Source of the DNA: Lachnospiraceae bacterium
Lineage (GTDB): Bacteria; Bacillota_A; Clostridia; Lachnospirales; Lachnospiraceae
Assembly: GCA_021770615.1 (NCBI GenBank)
Contig: JAETQR010000018.1
Span: 1-64,000, forward strand
DNA length: 64,000 bases
Direction: 5' to 3'
The position numbers were made by a program, and so were the translations under genes. Under the pieces are notes generated by a model that did not search any database, was not told the DNA's origin, and worked only from the letters and a program-made list of their open reading frames with translations. Shown one piece after another: positions 14,387 to 23,125 of the stretch; the stretch's first letter is position 1; every line of letters starts with the position of its first letter.

Positions 14387-17020
14387 TCACCCCCTTTTCT
14401 TTAAATATCCGAACCTCTCTAAAAACAAATCATTTGTCTCTTTGGAAAATGGATCCTCCTGATGATGCGCAAACGCTTTTATTTTTCGTTTATCCTCTCC
14501 ACTTATCCTCCATATTTCCTCATACTGTTCCGGCTGCTTTTGAAATGACTCTTCCAGTTTGTTTTGAAACTCCTTTGTTCGCCATAGCGAACACGGTTCC
14601 AGAATTTCCATAAAATCCCGACTCACAAATCGTACATAGCCGCCTCCCCTTTCGGAATCCTTCTTATTTTCAGGCTGCACTACTGTTACGGTAAACTCTG
14701 TCTCTGTCCTTTTGCCGGAACCATATCTCCTCTCTTCACCCGGCGACATATAAAAACGGTTTCCATACTGATCGCGTACACTGACACGGATCTTATAACA
14801 TCCTTCCTCTCCAATATCCAGTTCTCCCCACGAAACTTCCATTTCCTTTTTTAACTGCATTTCAGACTCCGTGTCATCCACCACCGCCACATTTTGAGAA
14901 ATATCTGCTTTTACATGTTCTTCTTCCTGTTCCCGGTCATCAGAAACAAAAAAGTACCGGTCATTCACAATAAGCTCCGGCCTTTGGTTTGGCATAATCT
15001 CATAATCCTGCACAAGAGTTCCTGAAATACCAAAGGAGTTTGTAACCTGATAATGGATCTTCCCTTTTCCGATATCCTTCTGCCCCGTGGGAAGTCCGGC
15101 TGATGTACCACATTCCGATCCATCCGGAAGAAACACTTTTTTGATCTGTATCTCTCCCGTCAGATCTCCATCCTGTTCATCCTCCGCACTCATCCCAAAA
15201 AGTAAGATTTCTCTTGTCACATTCTCGCCTTCATAAAAAGAAAACATTCCACAGCGGCTTTTTAATACCGGTTTTTTTACCCAGAGGGCATACAGCCGGA
15301 TCCGGTCTCCATGCTCTCCAAGATTCCGGATCACTGCCTCCTCTTTATAACGGATATCCTCTTTTTTCACCGCATTTACCGGCTGATCCGACCACCCTGC
15401 AAATCCATAATCTTCCCGCCAGAAGCTGCATTTTGTAAGTGCTTGTTCCTCATCTACATATACAGTCTGGTTTTTCATACTGCCAGAACCACCATTTGGC
15501 ATAAATTCGATCTCATAACGCTCCCTTCCGATATGCAGTTCTTCCCTGCCACTCTCCAATGTAAAGCGCTTTTTCTTCTTAAGAGAAAATGATCGTTTCA
15601 CAACCTCCGCAGACTCCCCGGAAATTATTTTTACCAAACTCCTGCCCTCTTTATAATCTGCCGGACACAACTCACATTTTGCTTTCAGGGAAATCCCCCT
15701 GTCTGCTCCGAGGGCCATACCCCTGCCCAGATAAATGCGGTTAACGGAAGGAGAACCAGACATCAATATCGTTCCCGCATCGTAACAGATTCCATATTCC
15801 GTTCCTTCCAGCGTCCCATTTCGTATTTCACACACTCCCCTGTTTCTCAGCGCACATTCCCCTTTCACCTCCCCGCCAGACACTACGACACGTCCTCCAT
15901 TGGCATATACCGCATCTGCCTCTCCCTGTATGCTTCCGCCATTTATAAAAAGAGTCCCGGATGCCATGCTTCCTATAAAAATCTGGGTTCCATGTCTCGC
16001 TGTATTGTTCCGGACACTTCCACCTGACATCACAATTTCAGATGCAGCAGACAGATAAATCCCTCCTCCTCTCTGTCCCTCTGCCTGATTAAAACTGATC
16101 TCTCCGCCTTCGATCAGCACATTACCTCTCTCATTCGTATAAATAGCTCCTCCTCCGAAAGACGCCTGATTATCACGGATCATACCTCCGGTGATCCTGA
16201 GAGTTCCCTGATTATAGATCGCACCGCCATATCCGCCGCAAGCCTGTCCATTCTTCACATAACCTCTGGCAAAGTTTCCACAGATGGCCCCGTCTTTTAT
16301 CCAGACAGTCCCACGATTGTGGATCGCTCCTCCCCTCCCGTCAAACCCGGAATCATTGCGTTGGCCAACGACAATATTATCCCTTATCGTGCCGCCTTCC
16401 ATGATAAATACGCCGCCCTGCTCAATGCGGACTCCGCTTCCACCAGTCATAGACAGATGGTCGCTGATAACGCTTCCGGGTTTCATAATCACCTGGCCTT
16501 TATCATGAACCGTAATCCCCCCTCCTCCATCTGTGTAAGAAGAAAAATTATAGTTACTGCTAAGCTTTGTACCGGAATCAAGAATCAGTGTACCTGCCGC
16601 AACCTCGATCAGTTTTCCATTGATATCTCCGCTCACCCGTTCACTCTTTCCGTTCCCTTCCAATACGACACTGCTTAACCGTAGGGAATTTCCCTGCATA
16701 TAAATCAGTGTTCCTTTGTAAGTATTCCCGGACGCCGCCTTTCTCCGGATCCGGTATTTCCCGCCATATATCGTCTTTTTCCCTCTCACACGCAAAAGCC
16801 GGTCTACTGTAATATTTCCTTTTAAAATAATCTGTAATTCTCCCTGGGCCGCCAATGCACGCTCAAGTTCTGCCTGGGAACTTACTGTCTTTTTTGCCAC
16901 CGCATGGCACACCATGGCAGATTCTTTAAATTCCGGCCCCGTCCCTATTATTCCGCTCATCCACAAAACCGCTAAAAGCATCACTCCGTTCAGGATCTTT
17001 TTCCCCCACCTTATCCTCAT
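14387..17020 (-). CDS. Secreted beta-helix surface protein of the Tad-like operon
   Basis: An 877-residue exported protein. A signal peptide lies at about 1-42 (hydrophobic VMLLAVLWMSGIIG, cleavage near CHAVA). A right-handed parallel beta-helix follows (about 60-440), with repeated GGAIYNxGTLxIxGG-like turns. Next comes an InlB-type B repeat (about 505-560, EFMPNGGSGSMKNQTVYVD, FAGWSD), then Ig/cadherin-like modules. There is no LPXTG motif or anchor. The start overlaps the upstream gene by 95 bp in another frame; GGGAGGAAAAGAG supports it. Its place inside the pilus operon suggests a tip adhesin or secreted client, by inference. Confidence 0.82.
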   Translation of the reverse strand: MRIRWGKKILNGVMLLAVLWMSGIIGTGPEFKESAMVCHAVAKKTVSSQAELERALAAQGELQIILKGNITVDRLLRVRGKKTIYGGKYRIRRKAASGNTYKGTLIYMQGNSLRLSSVVLEGNGKSERVSGDINGKLIEVAAGTLILDSGTKLSSNYNFSSYTDGGGGITVHDKGQVIMKPGSVISDHLSMTGGSGVRIEQGGVFIMEGGTIRDNIVVGQRNDSGFDGRGGAIHNRGTVWIKDGAICGNFARGYVKNGQACGGYGGAIYNQGTLRITGGMIRDNQASFGGGAIYTNERGNVLIEGGEISFNQAEGQRGGGIYLSAASEIVMSGGSVRNNTARHGTQIFIGSMASGTLFINGGSIQGEADAVYANGGRVVVSGGEVKGECALRNRGVCEIRNGTLEGTEYGICYDAGTILMSGSPSVNRIYLGRGMALGADRGISLKAKCELCPADYKEGRSLVKIISGESAEVVKRSFSLKKKKRFTLESGREELHIGRERYEIEFMPNGGSGSMKNQTVYVDEEQALTKCSFWREDYGFAGWSDQPVNAVKKEDIRYKEEAVIRNLGEHGDRIRLYALWVKKPVLKSRCGMFSFYEGENVTREILLFGMSAEDEQDGDLTGEIQIKKVFLPDGSECGTSAGLPTGQKDIGKGKIHYQVTNSFGISGTLVQDYEIMPNQRPELIVNDRYFFVSDDREQEEEHVKADISQNVAVVDDTESEMQLKKEMEVSWGELDIGEEGCYKIRVSVRDQYGNRFYMSPGEERRYGSGKRTETEFTVTVVQPENKKDSERGGGYVRFVSRDFMEILEPCSLWRTKEFQNKLEESFQKQPEQYEEIWRISGEDKRKIKAFAHHQEDPFSKETNDLFLERFGYLKKRG

Positions 17021-17870
17021 TCTCTTTTCCTCCCTTTACCTGTCGTTTCTTTTTCCCGCTCTTTTCCAGTATGTCTCTCTTCATCTCTTCAAACAGGCAT
17101 ACCGTCTCCTTGGCCGCACACATAAAATCATAGTTTACATTTTTGTTTCCGCAGGAATAATTTTTCAAAAGAAACGGAATCACATTCCCTTTTGTCAGGG
17201 CATCCGCAAATTTCCTGTTATACGGAATCGTACCCACCATGTTTCCCGGCAGATCAAACCGGGTAATAATATCACTTTTCGTGATCACCGAATCCACATC
17301 ATAATTCCCGATCACATAAAATGCTTTCTTTTTAATCTCTGAATAATTTCTGAAAAAATGAGACAACAGCTGATCGTTCTGACACAGATTCACGACGATC
17401 AGATCTGCTTCCTTTAAGATTTCTCTTGAACTTTCAAGAGGAGAAGAAGAAATATCAACACATACCGTACTGTAAAACTGTTCTAACAGTTCCATTACCT
17501 CCCCGGCATGCCGCTTCAGGCGAAATTCCATCAGATCCCTGTTCATCCCGCCTGTTGGCAGATAAAATACCTGCTGGTCAAAAACCGAAAGACACGTCCG
17601 GTAAATCATGCCCGGACTGACCTCGCCCCCTACATCACAATAACTTAGTACCCTTCCCAGGCCATTTTCTACAAAATATGAATTTTTCTCCTGCAACATG
17701 TCATAGGAATTCTGGTTTAGAAATACACTTCCAAGATTATTGATATTAGAATGATTTTCAAATAAGATCGTGTCAGAAGGCTCATACAGAGCCGATAATA
17801 TACTGATACAGGACATATTTCCCGTAACTCCGGACTTTCCCGGAGAATTGCTCCAAAAAGCAATTTTCAA
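16926..17870 (-). CDS. CpaE/MinD-like ATPase, degenerate P-loop
   Basis: A 314-residue cytoplasmic protein, first gene of the Tad-like operon. The fold order of SIMIBI ATPases is visible: an N-terminal strand and loop WSNSPGKSGVTGNMSCIS, a VCVDISSS switch II-like strand (about 142-149) and DLIVVNLCQND. The deviant P-loop keeps the first (signature) Lys, but the second Lys and following Thr are Gly-Asn, so ATP turnover is doubtful. The C-terminal 60 residues are charged. It starts at a TTG (17870) behind GGAGGAAGTGATTT. CpaE/TadZ proteins position the Tad machine at the membrane. Confidence 0.75.
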   Translation of the reverse strand: MKIAFWSNSPGKSGVTGNMSCISILSALYEPSDTILFENHSNINNLGSVFLNQNSYDMLQEKNSYFVENGLGRVLSYCDVGGEVSPGMIYRTCLSVFDQQVFYLPTGGMNRDLMEFRLKRHAGEVMELLEQFYSTVCVDISSSPLESSREILKEADLIVVNLCQNDQLLSHFFRNYSEIKKKAFYVIGNYDVDSVITKSDIITRFDLPGNMVGTIPYNRKFADALTKGNVIPFLLKNYSCGNKNVNYDFMCAAKETVCLFEEMKRDILEKSGKKKRQVKGGKENEDKVGEKDPERSDAFSGFVDERNNRDGAGI

Positions 17871-17911
17871 AAAATCACTTCCTCCATATTCAATTTCGGT
17901 GGAATGGGACT

Positions 17912-17940
17912 ATCATATCATCCTTTTTTGATTTTGTAAA
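17912..17940 (-). promoter_or_regulatory. Tad-like operon promoter
   Basis: On the minus strand TTTACA (17935-17940), 17 bp, TATGAT (17912-17917). Directly upstream of the -35 box, 17941-17957 is an imperfect palindrome (TTGTC ... GACAA) that may be an operator. Confidence 0.7.
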
Positions 17941-17977
17941 TTGTCACTTTTAGACAAAAATGAAGGGAAAAGTTTAT

Positions 17978-18414
17978 AAGGTATTACATAAATGGGGAAT
18001 ACGGTCGGGGTATCAAATCAGGATTGATTCCCCCGGGCCGCACGCTCCCGCTCGTAAAATCACGCAGCAGCACTAAAAACGCAAAATACGCGTCTTAAGT
18101 AAGGTGTTACATAATGGAGGGTGGGGAAGGGTATCAAATCAGGATTGGTTCCCCGAGGCCGCACGCTCTCGCTCGTAAAATCACGCAGCAGCACTAAATA
18201 CGCAAAATATGCGTCTTAAGTAAGGTGTTACATAATGGAAGGTGGGGAAGGGTATAAAATCAGGATTGGTTCCCCGAGGCCGCACGCTCTCGCTCGTAAA
18301 ATCACGCAGCAGCACTAAATACGCAAAATACGCGTCTTAAGTGCTGGCGGATTTTAAAGGCGGCCCGGGGGAACCAATCCTGATTTGATACCAAAACCCA
18401 TACTCTTCATTATG
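17978..18414 (-). repeat. Palindromic repeat cluster A (three right-half copies)
   Basis: Non-coding. Three tandem units of 121-123 bp begin at 17978, 18101 and 18222. Each carries the core CACGCTCnCGCTCGTAAAATC (18041, 18162, 18283) and an arm containing ATCAAATCAGGATTGGTTCC. A single inverted partner follows: GCGGATTTTAAAGG (18347-18360) and the complementary arm to GATACC (18392), extended to about 18414. Read on the minus strand this is left arm, core, apical hairpin, core, right arm, with the right half present three times. See cluster B for the same core in the other direction. Confidence 0.85.
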
Positions 18415-18494
18415 TGATTTTTTTCATAATATGTTGGCAATATCCATACGAAATCCAGCGACCTCACCTAGCACATACCCTGTGAAAAATAGAA

Positions 18495-18774
18495 GGGGAG
18501 ACCTGCCCCAAAACCAATAAGACACCGGGAACAACCTTTAAAATCCGCTGGTACTTGGGATGCGTACTTCGCATCCTTTGTACCACTGCGTGATTTTACG
18601 AGCGCGAGCGTGTTGTTCCCGGCGTCTTATTGGTTTTGGGGCTCATCCCCCTTTATTTTCCTGGAATCCGCTGCTACTTGGGATGCGTATTTCGCATCCT
18701 TTGTACCACTGCGTGATTTTACGAGCGCGAGCGTGTTGTTCCCGGCGTCTTATTGGTTTTGGGGCTCATCCCCC
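18495..18774 (+). repeat. Palindromic repeat cluster B (two right-half copies)
   Basis: Non-coding. A left arm (18495-18534) is followed by CCTTTAAAATCCGC (18535-18548), an apical hairpin GGATGCG/CGCATCC, the core CTGCGTGATTTTACGAGCGC (18586 and 18709) and a right arm complementary to the left. The right half is duplicated with a 123-bp period (18542 and 18665). The core equals that of cluster A in the opposite orientation, while the arms differ in sequence and still pair. The second copy abuts the stop codon at 18776. Long open frames here are by-products of the repeat. The 18415-18494 gap shows nothing I can name. Confidence 0.85.
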
Positions 18775-18775
18775 T

Positions 18776-19480
18776 TTATTTTTCCATCTTCTGCTTTGGC
18801 TCCAGCTTCTCCTTATAATCTCTTTTCCTCCGTACACGGATCTTCACCGTCTCACAAGTTCCCACATACTTTCTCGTACGGATCAGATGATACAGGTAGA
18901 ACAGAACCGCAAGAACCAGTACGACCTGATAAACACGGGCTACCGTAAAATGGCCGACAAAATTTAAGAATGTCATAAATACCCGGCAAAATGCAGTTAA
19001 CCACCACCCAAATAAAATTCTTGTGTTTGTTGACCGGTTTACAAGGGCATCCGTAATTCCTGCCGTGGAATAAACAACAAAATATTCCATAAGAAGTTCG
19101 GAAGCAGCAGCGACAAAATACAAGATGATGATCCAGATCACAAGCGCCGGCCCCTGCTCGATAAATCCGCAAGCCCTTAAGAGGACAGAACATACTGCTG
19201 TCAAAAAGAGAAACGGAATCGCAAATAAAAACTGTTTGTTATAACGAACCAGCAGGCATATCCCCACCAATATAAGAAGACAACCGACCACATCCGGAAG
19301 ATAGTCCAATCTCACATGATCGCCAAGAATATTGGTCAACGTATATGTGCGGATTGACGCACTTAGTTCATACTCTCCTACTGGACCGACCACATCCAAT
19401 GCCGGATAGGATATTTCAGTTATCCCATAGAAATCGATCCCGGTAAATAAAAGACCGATCGCAATTAATATAACAGCCAC
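18776..19480 (-). CDS. Polytopic membrane protein, unknown function
   Basis: A 234-residue protein with about six hydrophobic segments and a basic C-terminal tail (KIRVRRKRDYKEKLEPKQ). I choose the GTG at 19480 (MAVILIAIGLLFTG), because an ideal AAGGAGGAATCATA lies before it and the GTG shares its G with the TAG of the upstream phosphatase gene. The longer frame from 19525 is less likely. No family motif recognised. Coupling to a PAP2 phosphatase suggests a role at the membrane, nothing more specific. Confidence 0.75.
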   Translation of the reverse strand: MAVILIAIGLLFTGIDFYGITEISYPALDVVGPVGEYELSASIRTYTLTNILGDHVRLDYLPDVVGCLLILVGICLLVRYNKQFLFAIPFLFLTAVCSVLLRACGFIEQGPALVIWIIILYFVAAASELLMEYFVVYSTAGITDALVNRSTNTRILFGWWLTAFCRVFMTFLNFVGHFTVARVYQVVLVLAVLFYLYHLIRTRKYVGTCETVKIRVRRKRDYKEKLEPKQKMEK

Positions 19481-20016
19481 TATGATTCCTCCTTTTTCCG
19501 ATTCTGAGTTTTTTCTATGATCCATATACTAACGAGTGCAAACACTGTACCAAACAACATCCCGCCCAATATATCCGTCGGATAGTGAACAAAAAAATAC
19601 AATCTGGAGGCAGCAATAAGAAGCGCTATACAAAGAGCGATCCATCCATACCGGCGTTTCCAGTAAAAAAGAGATGTCGTTGCCGCAAACGATGAAAACG
19701 TATGTCCCGATGGAAAAGAAAAATCTTTCGGGACGGCTATGAGCATTTCCACCTCCGGATGCCGCCAGCACGGTCTGGGACGTGCAATCAGATTTTTTAA
19801 CAATCCATTTCCAAAAAGAAGGCACATCAAAAGAGACAACAGAACGATCGCCCCATACTTCCGGTGTTTTTCCTGAAACAAAAGCAGAATACCGATCACG
19901 ATCCATATCATTCCCGCCTCACCGATCACAGTAAAAAAGTGAAAAAACTGGGTCAGGAGCATATTATGGATCTGCTGAAAAATTTCAAGGATTCCATGAT
20001 CAAATGCCTCTATCAA
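19480..20016 (-). CDS. PAP2-family phosphatase
   Basis: A 178-residue integral membrane phosphatase with about five helices and the three PAP2 motifs: KNLIARPRP (about 74-82), PSGHT (about 102-106) and SRLYFFVHYPTD (about 137-148, catalytic His). Relatives dephosphorylate undecaprenyl pyrophosphate or phosphatidic/phosphatidylglycerol phosphates. The substrate is not decidable here. It appears to start at a TTG (20016) with AGGAAAAGATTA upstream, and is coupled to the next membrane protein gene. Confidence 0.9.
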   Translation of the reverse strand: MIEAFDHGILEIFQQIHNMLLTQFFHFFTVIGEAGMIWIVIGILLLFQEKHRKYGAIVLLSLLMCLLFGNGLLKNLIARPRPCWRHPEVEMLIAVPKDFSFPSGHTFSSFAATTSLFYWKRRYGWIALCIALLIAASRLYFFVHYPTDILGGMLFGTVFALVSIWIIEKTQNRKKEES

Positions 20017-20040
20017 TAATCTTTTCCTATCCTTTCCAGA

Positions 20041-21315
20041 TTAATTAATGCGGATTTTTACCGAAACCTTCCGGCTTCCTTTGATGGCACGTATTCTTAC
20101 GACCCCCTTTTTCTTCGCCCGCACAACGCCACTCCCCGAGACCGTCGCAATCTTTTTATTCGATGAGCGCCATACCACACTCTGTCCAAGACGGAGCGGC
20201 CATACAGATGCCTTCAGGGACATCCTGCTTCCCCGTTTTAACGTCTTTTTATTTCCGGATATCTTCACTTTAGATATCCGTTTCAATAAATTCCTTACTT
20301 CCTTCTGACAGCTGGTCTTATAAAGACTCTCATAGCTAAATAATGCATAGCCGGAAACCTTGCTGCTTCTTCTGGTCTTACTGATTTCACTGGCAACTAC
20401 TTTCGAACTTTTTTTCCATCCGGTGTCCAGACGGTCGTTCATACCACCCCGATACAATCCAAGCCCGATGTACATCGTGATACCGGCGGTATTCAGGCTT
20501 TTCCACTGACTGAGTCTCTGATCAAATAACTTAGTCAGTCTGCCACCCATCAGATAGGAATTAGACCAATAAATCTGTGGTACGATATAATCAATATATC
20601 CTTGTGTACTCATCCATGTCTTCACATCCGCCCCGATCGACTCACAATATTCCACATTTCCTGCAGGACTGATCCCAAACTGGAGCGAAGGCGACTTTTG
20701 TTTTACTGTCTGATACACAGACTTGACCATCGCATTTGTATATTCCATCTTCTTCTTTTGGGAAACAGAAGAATATTTTGAATACTCCTTATGTCCTTTG
20801 GACGGATAAAAATAGTCATCAAAATGTATACCATCTACCGGATACCGGTCGATCACTTCTCTCACGGCAAGAAGAATCCTGCTGTTTGTCGACTGTTCGG
20901 CTGGATCATACACCTTCTTTTTCGTGATCCGGTATGGATTCATCCATGCATGAAATGACAGATTGTACTTATGTGCTGTTTCCACGAGGATTGCAAGCGG
21001 ATCATAATCCGGTTCTTCATCCCCCATATACGAACTAAAATCAAAATTATCGGAAGGCCATATCGCATCATCAAACGCCCTCACATGAAAAAACACTGTG
21101 TTACAGCCGTTATCACGGATATTGCGAAACATCTTATCCGCATTGATACGGAATGTACTCTCCGGCTGATCTTTCAGGCCGGCTCCTTCATATTCGAAAA
21201 AAGAAACCCATACTGCCCGAGTCTCCCTGGCATGTGCCGTCCCTGTATTTCCAAAACAAAACAACAGACCCGCCAAAAAAAGAACTGCCATATAAACTTT
21301 ACTTCTACTTCTCAT
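20041..21315 (-). CDS. Secreted GH10-like glycosyl hydrolase with Big_2 domain
   Basis: A 424-residue exported protein. The start at 21315 is chosen for the GAGGGATAAA site; a signal peptide runs to about residue 25 (FCFGNTGTAHA). The glycosyl hydrolase-like 10 (GHL10/DUF187) barrel begins ETRAVWVSFFEYEG and includes FHVRAFDDAIWPSDN, FHAWMNPYRI and DGIHFDDYFYP. A bacterial Ig-like group 2 domain (about 345-424) closes the protein. GHL10 proteins are putative cell-envelope glycan hydrolases; the substrate is unknown. Confidence 0.88.
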   Translation of the reverse strand: MRSRSKVYMAVLFLAGLLFCFGNTGTAHARETRAVWVSFFEYEGAGLKDQPESTFRINADKMFRNIRDNGCNTVFFHVRAFDDAIWPSDNFDFSSYMGDEEPDYDPLAILVETAHKYNLSFHAWMNPYRITKKKVYDPAEQSTNSRILLAVREVIDRYPVDGIHFDDYFYPSKGHKEYSKYSSVSQKKKMEYTNAMVKSVYQTVKQKSPSLQFGISPAGNVEYCESIGADVKTWMSTQGYIDYIVPQIYWSNSYLMGGRLTKLFDQRLSQWKSLNTAGITMYIGLGLYRGGMNDRLDTGWKKSSKVVASEISKTRRSSKVSGYALFSYESLYKTSCQKEVRNLLKRISKVKISGNKKTLKRGSRMSLKASVWPLRLGQSVVWRSSNKKIATVSGSGVVRAKKKGVVRIRAIKGSRKVSVKIRIN

Positions 21316-21463
21316 TTTATCCCTCATTTCTGTATCATTGTAACTTAGCCTATCGCAGGCTATGCGTATCTTTCTCCACTCTTCTATCATACATGAAAAA
21401 TACACAAACAAATGGCAGAATAAAAATCTTGTCAGGATGCAAGGTCCTGCCGGTTACAAAGCG

Positions 21464-22378
21464 TTACATGAATAACCCTGTACTAAAATAACGCTCCATC
21501 CGGTCAGCAAGTACCGTGGCTATCACCTTACCCGTCCCATATTTTTCTGTAATCTTCTTACATGCCCAGACATTTGCCCCTGATGAGGTTCCGCATAAGA
21601 GCCCCTGCACACTGGCCAGCTCCCTAGCTGTATTTATCGCATCCTCATCCGTAACCTCAATAATATCATCTATGATCGAAGTATCCAGTACATCCGGGAT
21701 AAAGCCGTCTCCAATTCCCTGAATGCTATGGAGCCCCGGCTCATCACCAAGCAGTGCTGATACATTTTTCGGCTCGACTGCCACCACTTTCAGATCTGGA
21801 TTCTTTTCCTTCAAATAGGTTCCAATTCCCTGCAGCGTCCCACCACTGCCAAGGCCTGACACAAAAACATCTACTTTTCCATCAAGCTGTTGATATAATT
21901 CAACCGCTGTAGTTTTATAATGAACCGCCGGATTTTCCGGATTCGTAAACTGCTGTGGCATAAAACAGTTTCCAATCTCCTCCACAAGCTCCTCTGCCTT
22001 CCTGACAGAACCATCAATACTTTCCTCCGGAGGAGTGAGTACAAGCTCTGCTCCCAGCGCATGGATGATTTTTTTTCTCTCTTCACTCATATTCTCGGGC
22101 ATGACAATAATAACCCGGTATCCCTTCCTGACACCCACCAGGGAAAGGCCAATGCCCGTATTTCCACTGGTTGGCTCCACGATCGTCATCCCCGGTTTTA
22201 ATGCCCCCTTCTTTTCCGCCTGCTCGATCATATTTTTTGCAACCCGGTCCTTGATGCTGCCTCCCGGATTCAAAAACTCTGCCTTTGCATAGATGGGAAG
22301 CCCTGTCATCCTTTTCAGACTGAGTAACGGCGTGTTCCCGATCAGGTCAATTACATTTTCTATCATTCTCTCCTTCAC
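21464..22378 (-). CDS. cysK: Cysteine synthase (O-acetylserine sulfhydrylase)
   Basis: A 304-residue PLP enzyme forming cysteine from O-acetylserine and sulfide. Key sequences: LIGNTPLL, the PLP lysine in GGSIKDRVA (about 44), the substrate loop VEPTSGNTGIG (about 67-77), the phosphate-binding GLGSGGTLQGIG and CGTSSGANVWA near the C-terminus. The GTG at 22378 overlaps the upstream TGA (GTGA) and has GGGGAAAGA before it; an in-frame ATG at 22366 is an alternative. The C-terminus ends soon after VLADRMERYFST. Co-transcribed with a DUF5662-like gene. Confidence 0.95.
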   Translation of the reverse strand: MKERMIENVIDLIGNTPLLSLKRMTGLPIYAKAEFLNPGGSIKDRVAKNMIEQAEKKGALKPGMTIVEPTSGNTGIGLSLVGVRKGYRVIIVMPENMSEERKKIIHALGAELVLTPPEESIDGSVRKAEELVEEIGNCFMPQQFTNPENPAVHYKTTAVELYQQLDGKVDVFVSGLGSGGTLQGIGTYLKEKNPDLKVVAVEPKNVSALLGDEPGLHSIQGIGDGFIPDVLDTSIIDDIIEVTDEDAINTARELASVQGLLCGTSSGANVWACKKITEKYGTGKVIATVLADRMERYFSTGLFM

Positions 22379-22920
22379 TCTTTCCCCTTCTTTTCTTTCA
22401 AATTTCTAATATACCGAAAAGTCTCTTTTTCACCCTTTTCCTTGAGCATCGTGAGCAGTCCTTCGATCAGTTCCCCCGTCTCCGGATGTATCATGCGGCA
22501 GTATTTCCCTTTTTGATAATATTTGAGCGGCATATCCTCCGTATAATCACTGCCATTATATATTTTACTTGCTGCCACCCGGTCGCAGAACATTTCCTTT
22601 ACATATTTTAGCGGCATCTTTACCGGTTCTTTCAGACGGGTATGCGGATCATAATCCTGCCAGTACTCAAAATGGTGCTTATTCCTTCCCTGATGGTGCA
22701 TCCATGCAAGGGAATGCCCGATCGTCTCACGCTCCCCCGCATTCGGACTTCTGTCACCCTGATAGTATTTAGCTCCGGGGATAAACTCCGTCGGTGAATA
22801 TTTTGACAGGTCATGCCGCAATCCCTGCCATAGTATCCCGGCACGAAAACAGTGTTTTATCACCTGATGCCTGTGTTTTGTGATCGTACAAAAATGTTTC
22901 CAAGGCTGCATATTTCTCAT
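22375..22920 (-). CDS. DUF5662-like protein
   Basis: A 181-residue soluble protein rich in His and aromatic residues: HRHQVIKHCFRAGILWQGL, RHDLSKYSPTEF and HHQGRNKHHFEYW. The HD-like and clustered His positions suggest a metal-binding helical protein. I recall this pattern as DUF5662, without a search. First gene of a two-gene unit with cysK, under a promoter at 22974-23002. An ATG three codons in (22911) may be the true start. Function unknown. Confidence 0.75.
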   Translation of the reverse strand: MRNMQPWKHFCTITKHRHQVIKHCFRAGILWQGLRHDLSKYSPTEFIPGAKYYQGDRSPNAGERETIGHSLAWMHHQGRNKHHFEYWQDYDPHTRLKEPVKMPLKYVKEMFCDRVAASKIYNGSDYTEDMPLKYYQKGKYCRMIHPETGELIEGLLTMLKEKGEKETFRYIRNLKEKKGKE

Positions 22921-22973
22921 CCTTACTCTGTCATTTTTCCTGGTTCAACAGCGCTAATTTACAACTAATATCT

Positions 22974-23002
22974 ATCATACCAAAAATAACCGGCTTTGGC
23001 AA
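22974..23002 (-). promoter_or_regulatory. Promoter of the DUF5662-cysK unit
   Basis: Minus strand TTGCCA (22997-23002), 17 bp, TATGAT (22974-22979). No T-box or SAM riboswitch structure is visible in the roughly 50-nt leader. Confidence 0.65.
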
Positions 23003-23029
23003 CACCAAAGAAGCCCTGTAAACGAAAGA

Positions 23030-23063
23030 AAGCCCCCGGCGGATCTCTCCGCCAAGGGGGCTT
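23030..23063 (-). terminator. Terminator after the Big_2 surface protein gene
   Basis: A strong stem, AAGCCCCC and GGCGGA paired with TCCGCC and GGGGGCTT, 60-100 bp after the stop at 23126 on the minus strand. Confidence 0.75.
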
Positions 23064-23125
23064 CCCATATCTTAAGCTTATTATAAAGCTTTTATTTCTG
23101 TTCTGTACTCCGTACTTATAAAATC

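Noticed and set aside
17978..18774. Possible CRISPR array
   Set aside because: The units are 121-123 bp and repeat along their whole length; there are no short repeats with unique spacers and no cas genes.
18560..18967. Open frames with repeated peptide blocks over cluster B
   Set aside because: They arise from the 123-bp period being divisible by three, have no ribosome site, and run antisense into a well-supported membrane protein gene.
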